Translations under genes and position numbers: made by a program
Notes under the pieces: generated by a model
Database searches by the model: none
What the model was told of the DNA's origin: nothing
What the model saw: only the letters and a program-made list of their open reading frames with translations
Shown here: positions 8,032-18,000 of the stretch, in pieces
Numbering within the stretch: position 1 is the first letter of the stretch
Layout of the letters: every line of letters begins with the position of its first letter
DNA from: Botryllus schlosseri
Lineage: Eukaryota > Chordata > Ascidiacea > Stolidobranchia > Styelidae
NCBI GenBank assembly: GCA_000444245.1
Contig: ATSW01116528.1
Span: forward strand, 1 to 21,810
Direction of reading: 5' to 3'
DNA: 21,810 nucleotides

Positions 8032-9846
8032 CTACAGTAACGCCAATTTTTCTATATCGCCGATCAATTTCCTCGCGTAATCAACGTGCGTCACAGGCGA
8101 GACGTTCAGAACGGTCGCCTTCCTACGTTCCTCATCGTTGTAATTTTCCATTTTGACTCGAAGCTTGATGAAGTACGACGAAAAATTGATGCTTTTCAAC
8201 AGCGCCGTGAACTTGGGCTCGTTTTCGTCGCGTAGCTCCCCCAGCTCGTTAGCTTTCATCCCAAGAATCATCTCACCCTGTTCTTGAAAGCAAGTGATCC
8301 AGGTAGTGTCAGTGTCGTCGCCGACGTTCATCTGCAAAATCATTCGGTACTTGAAATTGGGACTCGATTTATTGCATTTCTCGCAACGGTACTGCCCGTT
8401 TTGTAAGTCCACCACTTTCTTGTTGCAGCCTTCTTCCGGACACGCTTTGTACAAGATATTCTCTCCTTTCACGTACAACACAGTGCACTTGCAAGTGATG
8501 TAATCTGGTTTCGGTCCGCCGCCCATGTTGTCAGACTTGATATCGCCCAGGCTTTTCCAGTTTGAGACCATCGCGCCTCCAGTGGCTTGGGTCATTGCTT
8601 GGGTCTCTTGATTGCACCCGCCTGACTCGTACCATTGTTTCAACTCGAATGCTTCCGGCACGTCGGGGTCACGTAGGACCATCGACGAACTGACAGTCGA
8701 TAATGAGCAGCCGCCGTAATCAGAGACCCGCACGCTTTTGAATGCTACCACTGGATTGCCACGAGCTTCAAATTTTTCAGCCTCCGTACCCCACAGCGTA
8801 AGCTGTACTTCGGAACCGGATTTATCGACGATATGCAAGTTTCTACGCAAAGTCTCACGGTTTTGACTTCTGATCATAACGCTGGCGACATCATCCGCAG
8901 ATTTCAGCACACCGATAACGTCAACCATTTGCGATACATGGCGGGTCAAATTCGGTATCGGGACAAAGTTATAGCTTACTTTCGGCAATTCGGCTTCCTC
9001 GGAATCTTCACAAGGCACTACCATAGATTCGCGTCTCATTGTCATTTCGTAATCGTGAGTGGTGTTATTGTACTGTCGGTTTGCTGGTTTTAATTGTGCG
9101 TTCGATATGTAGTAGGCTTTACCTGGTTCGAGCAGGTCGTAAAATTTGTCGACTTCTTCCTTGAAACAAGTCGCCATGATGTCGCCGGATTCATCGAGAA
9201 CGGTGAAGGAAAATAATTTACCTTCGCCTTTGGCGTTCTTCCATTCTTTTACGCTACCTTTTTGGATGACGCGTGCTTTGATAGACCACTTGTTTTGATA
9301 TGGAGTCAAGCTCATGATGGGTACTACTCTCATCGGTGTACCGCCGGGAGTTTGAGGAGTACTGGCACCGCCATTAAATGTGATTTTCAAGGGTTTTGGA
9401 CTTTCAAAGGATTTCGAATCGGACTGGCCGTTCATTAATGGTTGATTGGAGCTTGAAACTTTAGGTGGAGGCTTTGAGACTTCTTTTCCTATGTTATTTG
9501 ATGTCACAGGGTTGCCAATGACACAGCCAACTTCTTCCCCCTTTTTCAATACTTCGACGGCAAGACACACTACGACACGGCGAGCTTTTTGCAAAAGAGA
9601 AACCTGGTATTCCTTCAGTCTAATTACAGCGTTAGTATCTATATCTCCATTATTCACCAAGTGATTCAGTTCAGTCGAAAGCATCGCAGTAGCGAGGGAG
9701 TATTCCCCGTCCGAAAGATTAAGCCTGATGCGTTTGGTTGGTCCGCTGTCAATCCGCTTAGTAGCAAGAACTTGTACAACAGGACCGTCTGGCTTATCGC
9801 CATTCAGAATTGCCGCGATCACCCCGCCTGTTACTAGTTCAGCCAT
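8032..9846 (-). CDS. RPA1: Replication protein A 70-kDa subunit (RPA1)
   Basis: RPA1 is the large subunit of the heterotrimer that coats single-stranded DNA in replication, repair and checkpoint signalling. It is a complete single exon of 604 aa (human 616). Order: N-terminal protein-binding OB fold DBD-F (about 1-115), a Ser/Pro-rich linker (about 120-175), DBD-A (about 178-290), DBD-B (about 295-410), and DBD-C (about 430-600) with its zinc site C469, C474, C488, C491 (CPEEGC...CEKC). The DNA-stacking aromatics F228 (ATCF, DBD-A) and W352 (TLWG, DBD-B) are kept, as is DYEMTM (265-270). The ATG at 9846 is where family homology begins (MAELVTGGVI). TTAG lies two bases before it, a possible splice acceptor. 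It is divergent from MBTPS2. Intronless RPA1 is notable beside split neighbours, but nothing in the protein looks damaged. Confidence 0.97.
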   Translation of the reverse strand: MAELVTGGVIAAILNGDKPDGPVVQVLATKRIDSGPTKRIRLNLSDGEYSLATAMLSTELNHLVNNGDIDTNAVIRLKEYQVSLLQKARRVVVCLAVEVLKKGEEVGCVIGNPVTSNNIGKEVSKPPPKVSSSNQPLMNGQSDSKSFESPKPLKITFNGGASTPQTPGGTPMRVVPIMSLTPYQNKWSIKARVIQKGSVKEWKNAKGEGKLFSFTVLDESGDIMATCFKEEVDKFYDLLEPGKAYYISNAQLKPANRQYNNTTHDYEMTMRRESMVVPCEDSEEAELPKVSYNFVPIPNLTRHVSQMVDVIGVLKSADDVASVMIRSQNRETLRRNLHIVDKSGSEVQLTLWGTEAEKFEARGNPVVAFKSVRVSDYGGCSLSTVSSSMVLRDPDVPEAFELKQWYESGGCNQETQAMTQATGGAMVSNWKSLGDIKSDNMGGGPKPDYITCKCTVLYVKGENILYKACPEEGCNKKVVDLQNGQYRCEKCNKSSPNFKYRMILQMNVGDDTDTTWITCFQEQGEMILGMKANELGELRDENEPKFTALLKSINFSSYFIKLRVKMENYNDEERRKATVLNVSPVTHVDYARKLIGDIEKLALL

Positions 9847-10914
9847 CTCTAATGTTTATCCCCTTCCTGTGATAATGCGCAGAATGTAAGTTGACTTTCC
9901 GAAAAAAGAAAACGATTTTGGACGCATTGGCGCCAAACATCGCAACGCATCAGCTCAGTCACGTGGGAGGTCAAAGTTGAGAATTTGATTGACATATACA
10001 GCAGAATTTCGTAAACAATAACAATACCACGCGGACAGCAACGGGCAATTTGTGACTTGTTGTGGGTAAGCGGGACTTCATCTCAGCTCAGCTCTTGTAA
10101 TTAACTCAGTTGGTGCATTATATAGAAGTTCTTCCAAATTAGATTAGACCGATTATGGTTCGCAACTTTCCGAGGTGAGAAATAATTTGGACACTGCTCC
10201 GCCTCTATCTATAGCCTACTTCAATTCGTTTTGACACCTTCCAATCTTTCATTGTATCGCAAATGATACAGAAAAGATATTGTGAAATTCCTGGATACAG
10301 AAATGATATTGTGAAATTCCTAACAAAACTAATACTGAATAGGTTTTCGGAGGTACAGAACTTCAATATACTATATTCGAAAACTGATAATTAACTGAAA
10401 AATAATAATTAACCGAACTGCTTCATGCTAAAATAAGAAAACTGGTTGTTTACTATGGACACAATATACACTTATGAATCATCATTTGCTGTTCGGTTGT
10501 TTCTATGAATAGTTATAATAATTTCTGTTTATGAATGCCAAAATAAGTGACATTAGTCGTGTCTAAAGCCGTCCAAGGCCGCTTCTGAAAACCAGGAAAG
10601 AATTCTTACAGACTACCGTTAAACGCATGGATCAATACCCGTCATATCTTGAGTTCAGTTGATCATAGACCTTTATATATCGTCTCTGTGAAGAGTAAAT
10701 TTCGGCACAATTTAACTAACATTAAAATATTATGAAATCAGGCACTAGGTGAAAATTCTAAAACAATCTTTGTGTCTAAGAGATTCATTCTGAACTTATA
10801 TTCTGCTCTTCCATATTTTTTTCAATTCAAGGATTACTGAAATGCAACCCATTTCCAACAAAACACATGACTGCTTTTTCAGAGAACTCCTATAGCCTAC
10901 AGACCCTAAACAGC
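9847..10914. promoter_or_regulatory. Shared upstream region of divergent RPA1 and MBTPS2
   Basis: These 1,068 bp separate the two start codons and must carry both promoters. I see no gene or transposon terminus here. The first 200 bases next to RPA1 are less AT-rich and include CACGTG (9961-9966), an E-box-like palindrome. The rest is AT-rich with a short tandem repeat at 10265-10321. Close to MBTPS2, CTGCTTTTTCAG ends at 10882, 32 bases before the ATG, and looks like a splice acceptor for a 5' UTR intron or a spliced leader. No TATA box is claimed. Confidence 0.5.
10265..10321. repeat. Two-copy 29-bp tandem repeat
   Basis: GATACAGAAA(A/T)GATATTG... is repeated head to tail with period 29, starting at 10265 and 10294. 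The copies differ at the A/T site shown and near the end of the unit. It lies between RPA1 and MBTPS2; no function is evident. Confidence 0.85.
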
Positions 10915-13900
10915 ATGTATCCCACGACTTTTGTTGCGATTGTTCTGGGATTTTGGTCTCTGTTTCACTTATCTCATAGTTTCTTATTGGTGAGTTGATG
11001 AGATCAATTGCATTTTTATTCTCGGTGTATTAAGTACAAGAATATTTTCTTCAGAAAACACCTTACTTTGGGCATCAGTTGGAATTGTTCATATTGAACA
11101 ATAATTTGTCCATATCGTACTTCCATGTTCGATGGGTGACATCAAGATGGAATAGAATTTTTATCAAGTTGTCAAGGATATGGTCACCTCGGTTGAAATT
11201 GTGGTTCAATTGTGGTATAGTATAACTTGTGTTTTTTAGTCCATAGCCGCTGTACCTTACGCTTTTAAATCATAGGAATCTTGTTTGCGGGCGCAGCAAT
11301 GGTAGGAGGAACACTCGTGCTAATCTTTACTCTACACACCACAATCAACACCATATTTTTCAAGCCATCAGCTGTAGTTCCTGATAAGCCTGTTAGCATA
11401 CTTCCCTGTTCTATGTTTGCTAATTCATGCTGATTGCAATATTCGCAGGTGCTGTCTGTCGTAGTCCCGGGTGTCAATCTACCTCTTCAAGATGTCGCAT
11501 ACTTGCTGCCTTCAATATTAATCAGTGCAATATTACACGAGATTGGTCATGCAGTAGCTGCCGTGCGGTATTTTTTCTATTACAGTGATTTTGAGTTGAG
11601 ACAATAACTTGTCATTATCTATTTTAGAGAAGGGGTTCAAGTTAATGGCTTTGGAATTTTTGCGTTCCTTATATATCCAGGTGCTTTTGTGGACTTGAAC
11701 GCGAATGATATGAATAAAAAAAGTGCTCTTTCAAAACTACGCGTGTACTGTGCTGGTGAGGCATTCGATACACTAATTTCAAAAAATATACCCTATTTTG
11801 AGTTATTTTCTGCTTTTTCAGGTGTATGGCATAATTTCATCATCTGCATTATCGTCTCTATTTTATTACTTGGTTTTCCCACGATTATGTATCCATTTTA
11901 TCATTCTTCCACTTCAACAGTTATTGTGACACACCTGATTCCGGTACGACATTTTGTTGGCCCCCTTTTTTTTCGCCTTGGTACTCACATTATATTACAG
12001 AACACACCTCTTTCCGGCACTACGGGACTTCAAATCGGGGACACAATTGCCAAGATTGACTCGTGTCAAGTTTCAAATACCTCTCAATGGTACAACTGTA
12101 TAGAGAAAGTCAAAATATCCTCTCAGTGGGGTGAGTTCAATGCCCAAGTCACTAATTAGGACCATTCAGGGTTGTAATGACCCAAAGTCGTGACTTGACT
12201 AGTTGATTTGTGTATTGAGTCAACTCGAGTCATTCTATATGACCTGATTCAAGAGGTGGTCAAAGTTGTCAAGAAAGCTACTCAAGTAGAAGTAGCAATG
12301 AAAAAAATTACTCAAGTATGAGTACAAGTACTTCTTCCATAAGCAACCTAAAACTACTAAATGTCATGATATAGATATGGTGCCCTCCCCCATATTATAA
12401 GGCTCGTAGTTAGAAGAGCAATATAGAAAAGTTGTATCGGATACGGTGTACTTATTTACGCGATTAGTAATTTACGTTGATAAAAAATATGCTAGATCAT
12501 AAAAATGCCATATTGTGTAGCTTTATTTCCGGAAATTAGAGGCATTACTTGCCTGTATCCTTCAACATCTATGTTCTCCAGACAAAAGAACTGATACTAA
12601 TTAGAACTCAAAGTATGGTACTGGGAATTGAAAGTGAAATATAAACACTACTTCTAAAAGCGGAAAATGTATTTCATGTCTTTAGTCCAGAAAGTTTCAA
12701 AGGTGTCATGCAAAAACAGGTCTAAAGCTAAAAAATTCAGAGTCCACTTTTCCAGATAGGACACACCATGGACTGCTACATTACGATATGATAAGTAAAT
12801 GCTAGATTGCGAAACATCAGTTTCACACATGATGGACCATATATACTGTGATGGCCACATATGGCCAACAATACGGTGGGAACGGAACCACTCAACCCGC
12901 CACCTGAATTATATTCACTGATACTTTTGTGAAAACATATTTGTGATTCCATGACTGCCTAACGAAAGCTCTGGGATTTATTTGACTTTTATGAAAATTA
13001 AATGTTGGTACTCCTTGAAACAGCCCCGAAATTCCTCAGGCTATCCCTCTTATTGGGGGATTAAACTACTTCTACTTGACAAACTAAAAATAGCAAAAAG
13101 TAAGTAAGAAGATCACAACATACTGCAAAGTAGAAGAAGCAAAAACCAGATCTACTTGAGTAAGTACCAAAAGTAGAGGAAAACTACTTGAGTTCTTTGA
13201 AAAAGTAGAAGTACTTTGTTACTGACCACCTCTGCCTGATTCAAGTCTCCTGTATCAGGACCGATACTTGTAAAATCAGCCCAGAAACCCTCTTTATCCG
13301 TTAAAATATAATAGAAATGTATATTATGAATGCTAAACCTTAGATGCCACCCAAGAGTTTCACGTAAGGGAGCTGAACCTGACTTGGACTCGGACTTGAC
13401 CCAATGCTCCGCGACTCGAATCAAAACTATGAAAGTAGATTTGACATTATAAAAAGTAACTCAGAACCTTGCGACTTGGTTACAACCCTGGGACCATTGA
13501 CCTAGCACATGCCCATTACATACTTCATGAACTCAAGTAGAATTCCCTCTTTGCAACCTTCAGGGTGATTCTGCATATTTATCACATATGAATAGTTGGC
13601 TGTTTTATCCACGCACTCAATCAATTTGTGCGGTTGATAGTCACTCTGTCATCGGAGAGCATGATGACAAGTGATAAAATATCTACTTTATAAGTGTGAA
13701 AACTGGATGCTGATTGCATAAACCGATGTCTTATTGCTACTTGTCTGAATTTCAGGTTCCTGCATGCCTCTATCAAAGATAAAGGCTCAGATGTCACATA
13801 CAGCTTTTACTTCAAAAATTGCACAAGGGTCAGACACAAAACCTTATCGAGATTGCTGTAAAGCGCAGGCCCCGGCCACTCATCTCTGCTACGAATACAT

Positions 13901-14808
13901 TTCGAATGGAGAGAGCAAAGTATGCAAGAGTGAAACTGATCAATGTATCATTAACTACACCGTGTCATTTCTTGAAAGCACTTCGCATGCCTTCCAGGCA
14001 GAATGATGGTATCAGCACACAAAGATTGCATGACAAAGCAAGATTGCTTGAACAAAGACGGTTACGTTTGCGCCAAAGCGTACACAGGTTATTTTATTGT
14101 GCACAATAATATGTTGAAAAAATTTGCAAGTAGTATTTTGCTCAGAACCGGGATTGAGATTTATTCGCTTGGTGGTACATCGATCCAGTGCAGAAGCACA
14201 CAACGTGTTATATATTGGTGATCCTACCGATATCCTCAAAGCAGTTACAGTTTCGGAACTGATACCGCGAATGTCTCTGTTTCCGGTGCAAATGCCACGA
14301 ATTATACAAAGATTCTTGCAGTAAGTACAATTTTCTAACAAGTACCAGATTGCACCAAGTATTTGAAAGCATTTGTACTAAGTGAAATGACATATTCTGC
14401 TATCCCAGGTATATGTTCTCAATGTCAGCTGCACTTGCATTGCTGAATATAGTACCTTGCTACGCATTGGACGGACAATGGGCATTCAATGTAAGTTGAG
14501 GATATGATTTCACGATAAGGTTACAAATATAAATAACCACAAGCATTGTTTCATTTTTAAACCGTTTCAACAGTTATTGTGCATGGAATAACGTAGTATT
14601 TTTGTTTTCTCTTTCATACATACATATTTTAATGTTCTTTTTTAGACCACGTAAATAGTTTCCATCCACATTTCAGGCATTTTTAGACGGCTACACCATG
14701 TTTGGCGATCGTGTCAAGCAGACAACTTCTAACATCGTTCTTTCCATCGGCACGCTACTATTAGGACTGAATGTATTATTTGGATTTATACACATGCTCA
14801 TAAGATAA
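10915..14808 (+). CDS. MBTPS2: Site-2 protease (S2P), intramembrane zinc metalloprotease, 12 exons
   Basis: S2P sits in the Golgi membrane and makes the second, intramembrane cut in SREBP and ATF6, releasing them to the nucleus for lipid and ER-stress responses. Exons: 10915-10989, 11055-11214, 11276-11391, 11449-11567, 11628-11755, 11822-11943, 12001-12130, 13756-13944, 13998-14087, 14146-14320, 14409-14490, 14677-14808. All are in phase with GT-AG introns, total 505 aa (human 519). The zinc motif HEIGH is at 147-151; the third ligand D456 lies in [33 protein letters not shown] and the cysteine-rich lumenal segment are also conserved. The long serine run of the human protein is missing. The start [14 protein letters not shown] gives the family's N-terminal membrane segment. 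The donor of exon 3 (CCT/gttagc) is the least certain. Eight of the 11 introns are 53-66 bp; intron 7 (1,625 bp) holds two nested transposons. ATTAAA follows the stop. It converges with RIC3, 230 bp stop to stop. Confidence 0.95.
12167..13490. mobile_element. Outer hAT-like MITE, CAGGGTTG(C/T)AA family, carrying a nested MITE
   Basis: The left end is CAGGGTTGTAATGACCC and the right end is CTTGGTTACAACCCTG. The flanks are identical 8-mers GGACCATT at 12159-12166 and 13491-13498. Without the inner element (12251-13234) and its extra target copy it is about 332 bp, close to the 381-bp relative at 16974-17354. The interior is rich in GACTCGA and GACTTGA words, shared with that relative (both also contain AGGACCGATA or GGGACCGATA). 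It is non-coding and sits in MBTPS2 intron 7. Confidence 0.85.
12251..13234. mobile_element. Inner hAT-like MITE, CAGAGGTGGTC family (984 bp)
   Basis: The left end is AAGAGGTGGTCAAAG and the right end is TTACTGACCACCTCTG, inverted copies of CAGAGGTGGTC. Exact 8-bp target copies CCTGATTC lie at 12243-12250 and 13235-13242. Subterminal DNA is full of ACTCAAGTA, AAGTAGAAGTA and TACTTGAGT words. The internal string AAGTTGTATCGGATAC (12429-12444) occurs inverted at 15795-15810 in the copy inside RIC3. This proves the two are related beyond their ends. No credible transposase frame is seen. Confidence 0.85.
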
Positions 14809-14880
14809 CAAAGTATTGTATTATGTAAATGCGTTGTGAGAGGACGAAGGAATAGTTATCGCGGAGAACCACAAAAAGAC

Positions 14881-14886
14881 ATTAAA
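14881..14886 (+). promoter_or_regulatory. Polyadenylation signal ATTAAA for MBTPS2
   Basis: ATTAAA, the commonest variant of AATAAA, lies 73 bases after the MBTPS2 stop codon. It is the only such hexamer I see between that stop and the RIC3 stop on the plus strand. Confidence 0.55.
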
Positions 14887-15038
14887 GCACAGTAAGAAAT
14901 GATTGTCAGTTGATCACAGTGTTGACCTACACAAAAGCAGGGGTGGAAGGTATTTCCAAGTCGTGCACGAAATGAATACGGTGATGTTAGTCCGAGTGTA
15001 CCGCGCAGAAATACGTATCGCGGCTGCGGACGGCAATT

Positions 15039-18000
15039 CTACGCTTTGGCAGAATGCTCTGGCTTGTTTTCCTTTTCACTACCAGCATTTTCTTTTTCAC
15101 TGCCAGCGATTTCCTGACCATCTTCTCCCGCCTTGGCTATTATTGCATCTAACTCGTCATCCGTGGAGTAATATAGACTGATGCTGGTCGATCTATTGCA
15201 TCTCGAGCATTGCGAGGAGCAGCGTGATAAATCGTCACTGTCATCGTCAGAGCTGGGTGTCGTTATTGCGTCTTTCCTCGTCGTATCGTCAGGTGCAAAG
15301 TTTTTGGTGGACTCGACTTGACCCGGCTGTTGTGCGTTGGACTCATCATCCTGAGGTTTCTGTATCAACAACACTGATTTGATTATACATCACTTTGAGC
15401 CATCAATTTGCATGACTGTGCTTGTACGTCACTTTTCATTCACGGTCTCACGCAAGCAGAGGTGGTCCACTTTTTTGAAGTACTCAGTCATCCTCTACTT
15501 TCAGTAACTTTCAGTACTTACTCAAGTAAATCTAATTATCTTCTACTTCACAATATTTTGCAATTTACTGTTGGTCAAGTAGGAGTTTTATGTTCTTAAG
15601 CAACAGAGAAATTCAGGGGCCATTTTTGCCAAATATACACAGAGCGACTAATGTACTTCCACGGAAGTCTTCGGTCAATATAATATATGTATGGTTCATG
15701 TGCACAATTTCATGGCAGTTTCTTCATCAACGTTTGGAGTTGACGATCTACCGTATTTTCAGTTGCCCGCCTCATCGCACAAAGCGTTGATGTAGTATCC
15801 GATACAACTTATCCATATCACTCATAGTCTTAGTAAGTACTCGCGTTGTAACGAGGGAGGATGCCATACGGTCACTAGAATGATAACAGGGTTAAGAACC
15901 GCAGTGCTACAGCAAAGCTAATCATTTGTACTATATGATGCAGTCCAGTCCTTATGCTGTTGAATGTAAACATCTGGGATCTAGCAACACAAACCCAGCT
16001 CTCTGCAGCATCCACATATTTAAATTTTCAGGATTTGATGGTTTGTGAGGGTTTATGACAGCTTCTCAAAGCTACCTCACATTAGCAGTTTTGAAAGCCA
16101 GCAAATTCTACTTCAATTAGTTTTGGGCTGCTTCAAAAAGCACTACTTCTACTACTACTTGCAGAGCTTTCTTGGCCACTTTGACCACCTCTGCACACAA
16201 GTAGGCCTAGTGCACAAGAGAGGAAGGTTACTATACCGTGACTTCATCCCTCTGGATATTCCTAGTATCCGAAGACACCTTATTCCCGCGCCTGGGATTT
16301 CGAGCAGCTCCCGACGTTCCATCACGCCGGACATCTGCACTGTTACCACAAATGTGTTGGATGCAAACAAGGCACTACCCGTGAGCAATTGCTGCTACCT
16401 GATACTTTCTTTATTAGACAATTCTTCGACGTTATCTTGACCCGATCCCACATCAGATTCATCTTGAGAATTATCCTCTCTGTTATAAAACAACCATCTT
16501 GTAAGTTAGCCTATTCACTTATTCAGCCTTTCTCATGTGCGGGTCGCCAATTTGACCAGGCCTAGGACCGGTAATAGAATGGATTGTGCTCATAAGTGGC
16601 TGGGATCAGGGCAGGTCGAAGTAGTCACCGTCAGTACTCAAGTAGAAGTGACGCCATGTATTTCTACTATAGTAGAAGTAGCGATTAACAAGTAAACCAG
16701 TATGCATTTTAGGTCTAGCTTTGCATACAGTACTGTAGAAATATATTAAGTAGTAATAGTCTAATATCATAACCACTTGAGGAGGTAGTGCAGCTAGACA
16801 AAATCTACTTGACGTACGTCGGAAATTAGAAGTAATTAGTTACTGACCAGCTCTGACTGGGATGAGAGTGAGTGGCAGCCACCAATGTGATTTGAAAATG
16901 AGAGGGCAATGTATTTTCAAAAATCACGATCGGTCTGAACCAATCACACATATCGACCAAATAGATATACAAGCAGGGTTGCAATGACTCGACTATAGTC
17001 GTAATTTTTCGTTGACTTGAGTCATTTTCGTGAAAGTGGAAATTGACTCGATTCGAGCCAATTTGTGTATGGACTCAACTTGTACTTGTACAATTGTTCA
17101 TGACCCTACACATTCTATGTGACTTATTCAAGTCTCATATATCGGGACCGATAATTGAAAAATAAGCCTAGAAACTCTTTCATCTGTTTGAATAAACTTG
17201 TTTAGAGCGAGAAAAATGAGCATATTACGAGTTTTACAGAAGTGACGTGAACCTGAATTGAAATCGATACTGAACAGTAAACCCTATGCTATGGACTCGA
17301 CTTGAGTCAAAAGTATAAACGTCAAACTGACTGACTAACTTGGTTACAACCCTGTATACAAGAATATCAGATTTTAGACTACCAGAACAAACTATAGTTT
17401 GAATTGACTTTTTTATAATAAATTGATGAATATGAGTTTTGATTCGACATAAATAATGGCCACCCGGATCTTCAGTAGTAAAAGAAAATCTGAATAATTT
17501 GGTCAATAGCATTCTGCATCGTCATCATATACATAAAAGGCACTTACTCATCAAAAACTTGCGCAGCCGACGTCAGTGTGTCGTTAACTTGCTTAAATAT
17601 TTGCTCAACCGCAGCTATGCTCTCTTGCAATCTCTTCTCTATCTGTTCGACCTCGTGAACAGCTTAACAAGGCAAAGTATGATGCGGATTAGTTGCAAGC
17701 AAACTCACAACCGACTAAGTACTTACTTATTTTCGTTCCGCCGCCGCGTCTCGCTTTTTTTGTCTTCCAATCCGATACTTTTGCAGAGGTATTTCTGGAG
17801 TACTGCCAATAATAAGCAAAAAAATCATGCTTGGTCATGATACATTTTGGCAGGGACCTCACTCTTTTCATCATCATTTTCCACAAGATGTACATGACGT
17901 ATGAGAGCACAGCAATAACATAGAACGGTAATAAAGTGGAAGACCAACCGCCCCATCTTGACTTCGAACGATCTACAATACGACTCAAAATTATAATTCA

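Noticed and set aside
11689-12159. A single 156-codon exon for the MBTPS2 middle region
   Set aside because: S2P family alignment closes perfectly only when 11756-11821 and 11944-12000 are removed; both have good splice sites.
12654-12860. 68-codon minus-strand frame inside the 984-bp MITE as a transposase fragment
   Set aside because: No recognisable transposase motif and no matching frame seen in the related copy at 15457-16193.
17234-17512. Minus-strand frame after the RIC3 coiled-coil exon (reading FSFTTEDPGG...)
   Set aside because: It runs into the transposon at 16974-17354, and the exon at 16399-16479 joins the coiled-coil exon in correct phase with the acidic residues expected of the tail.
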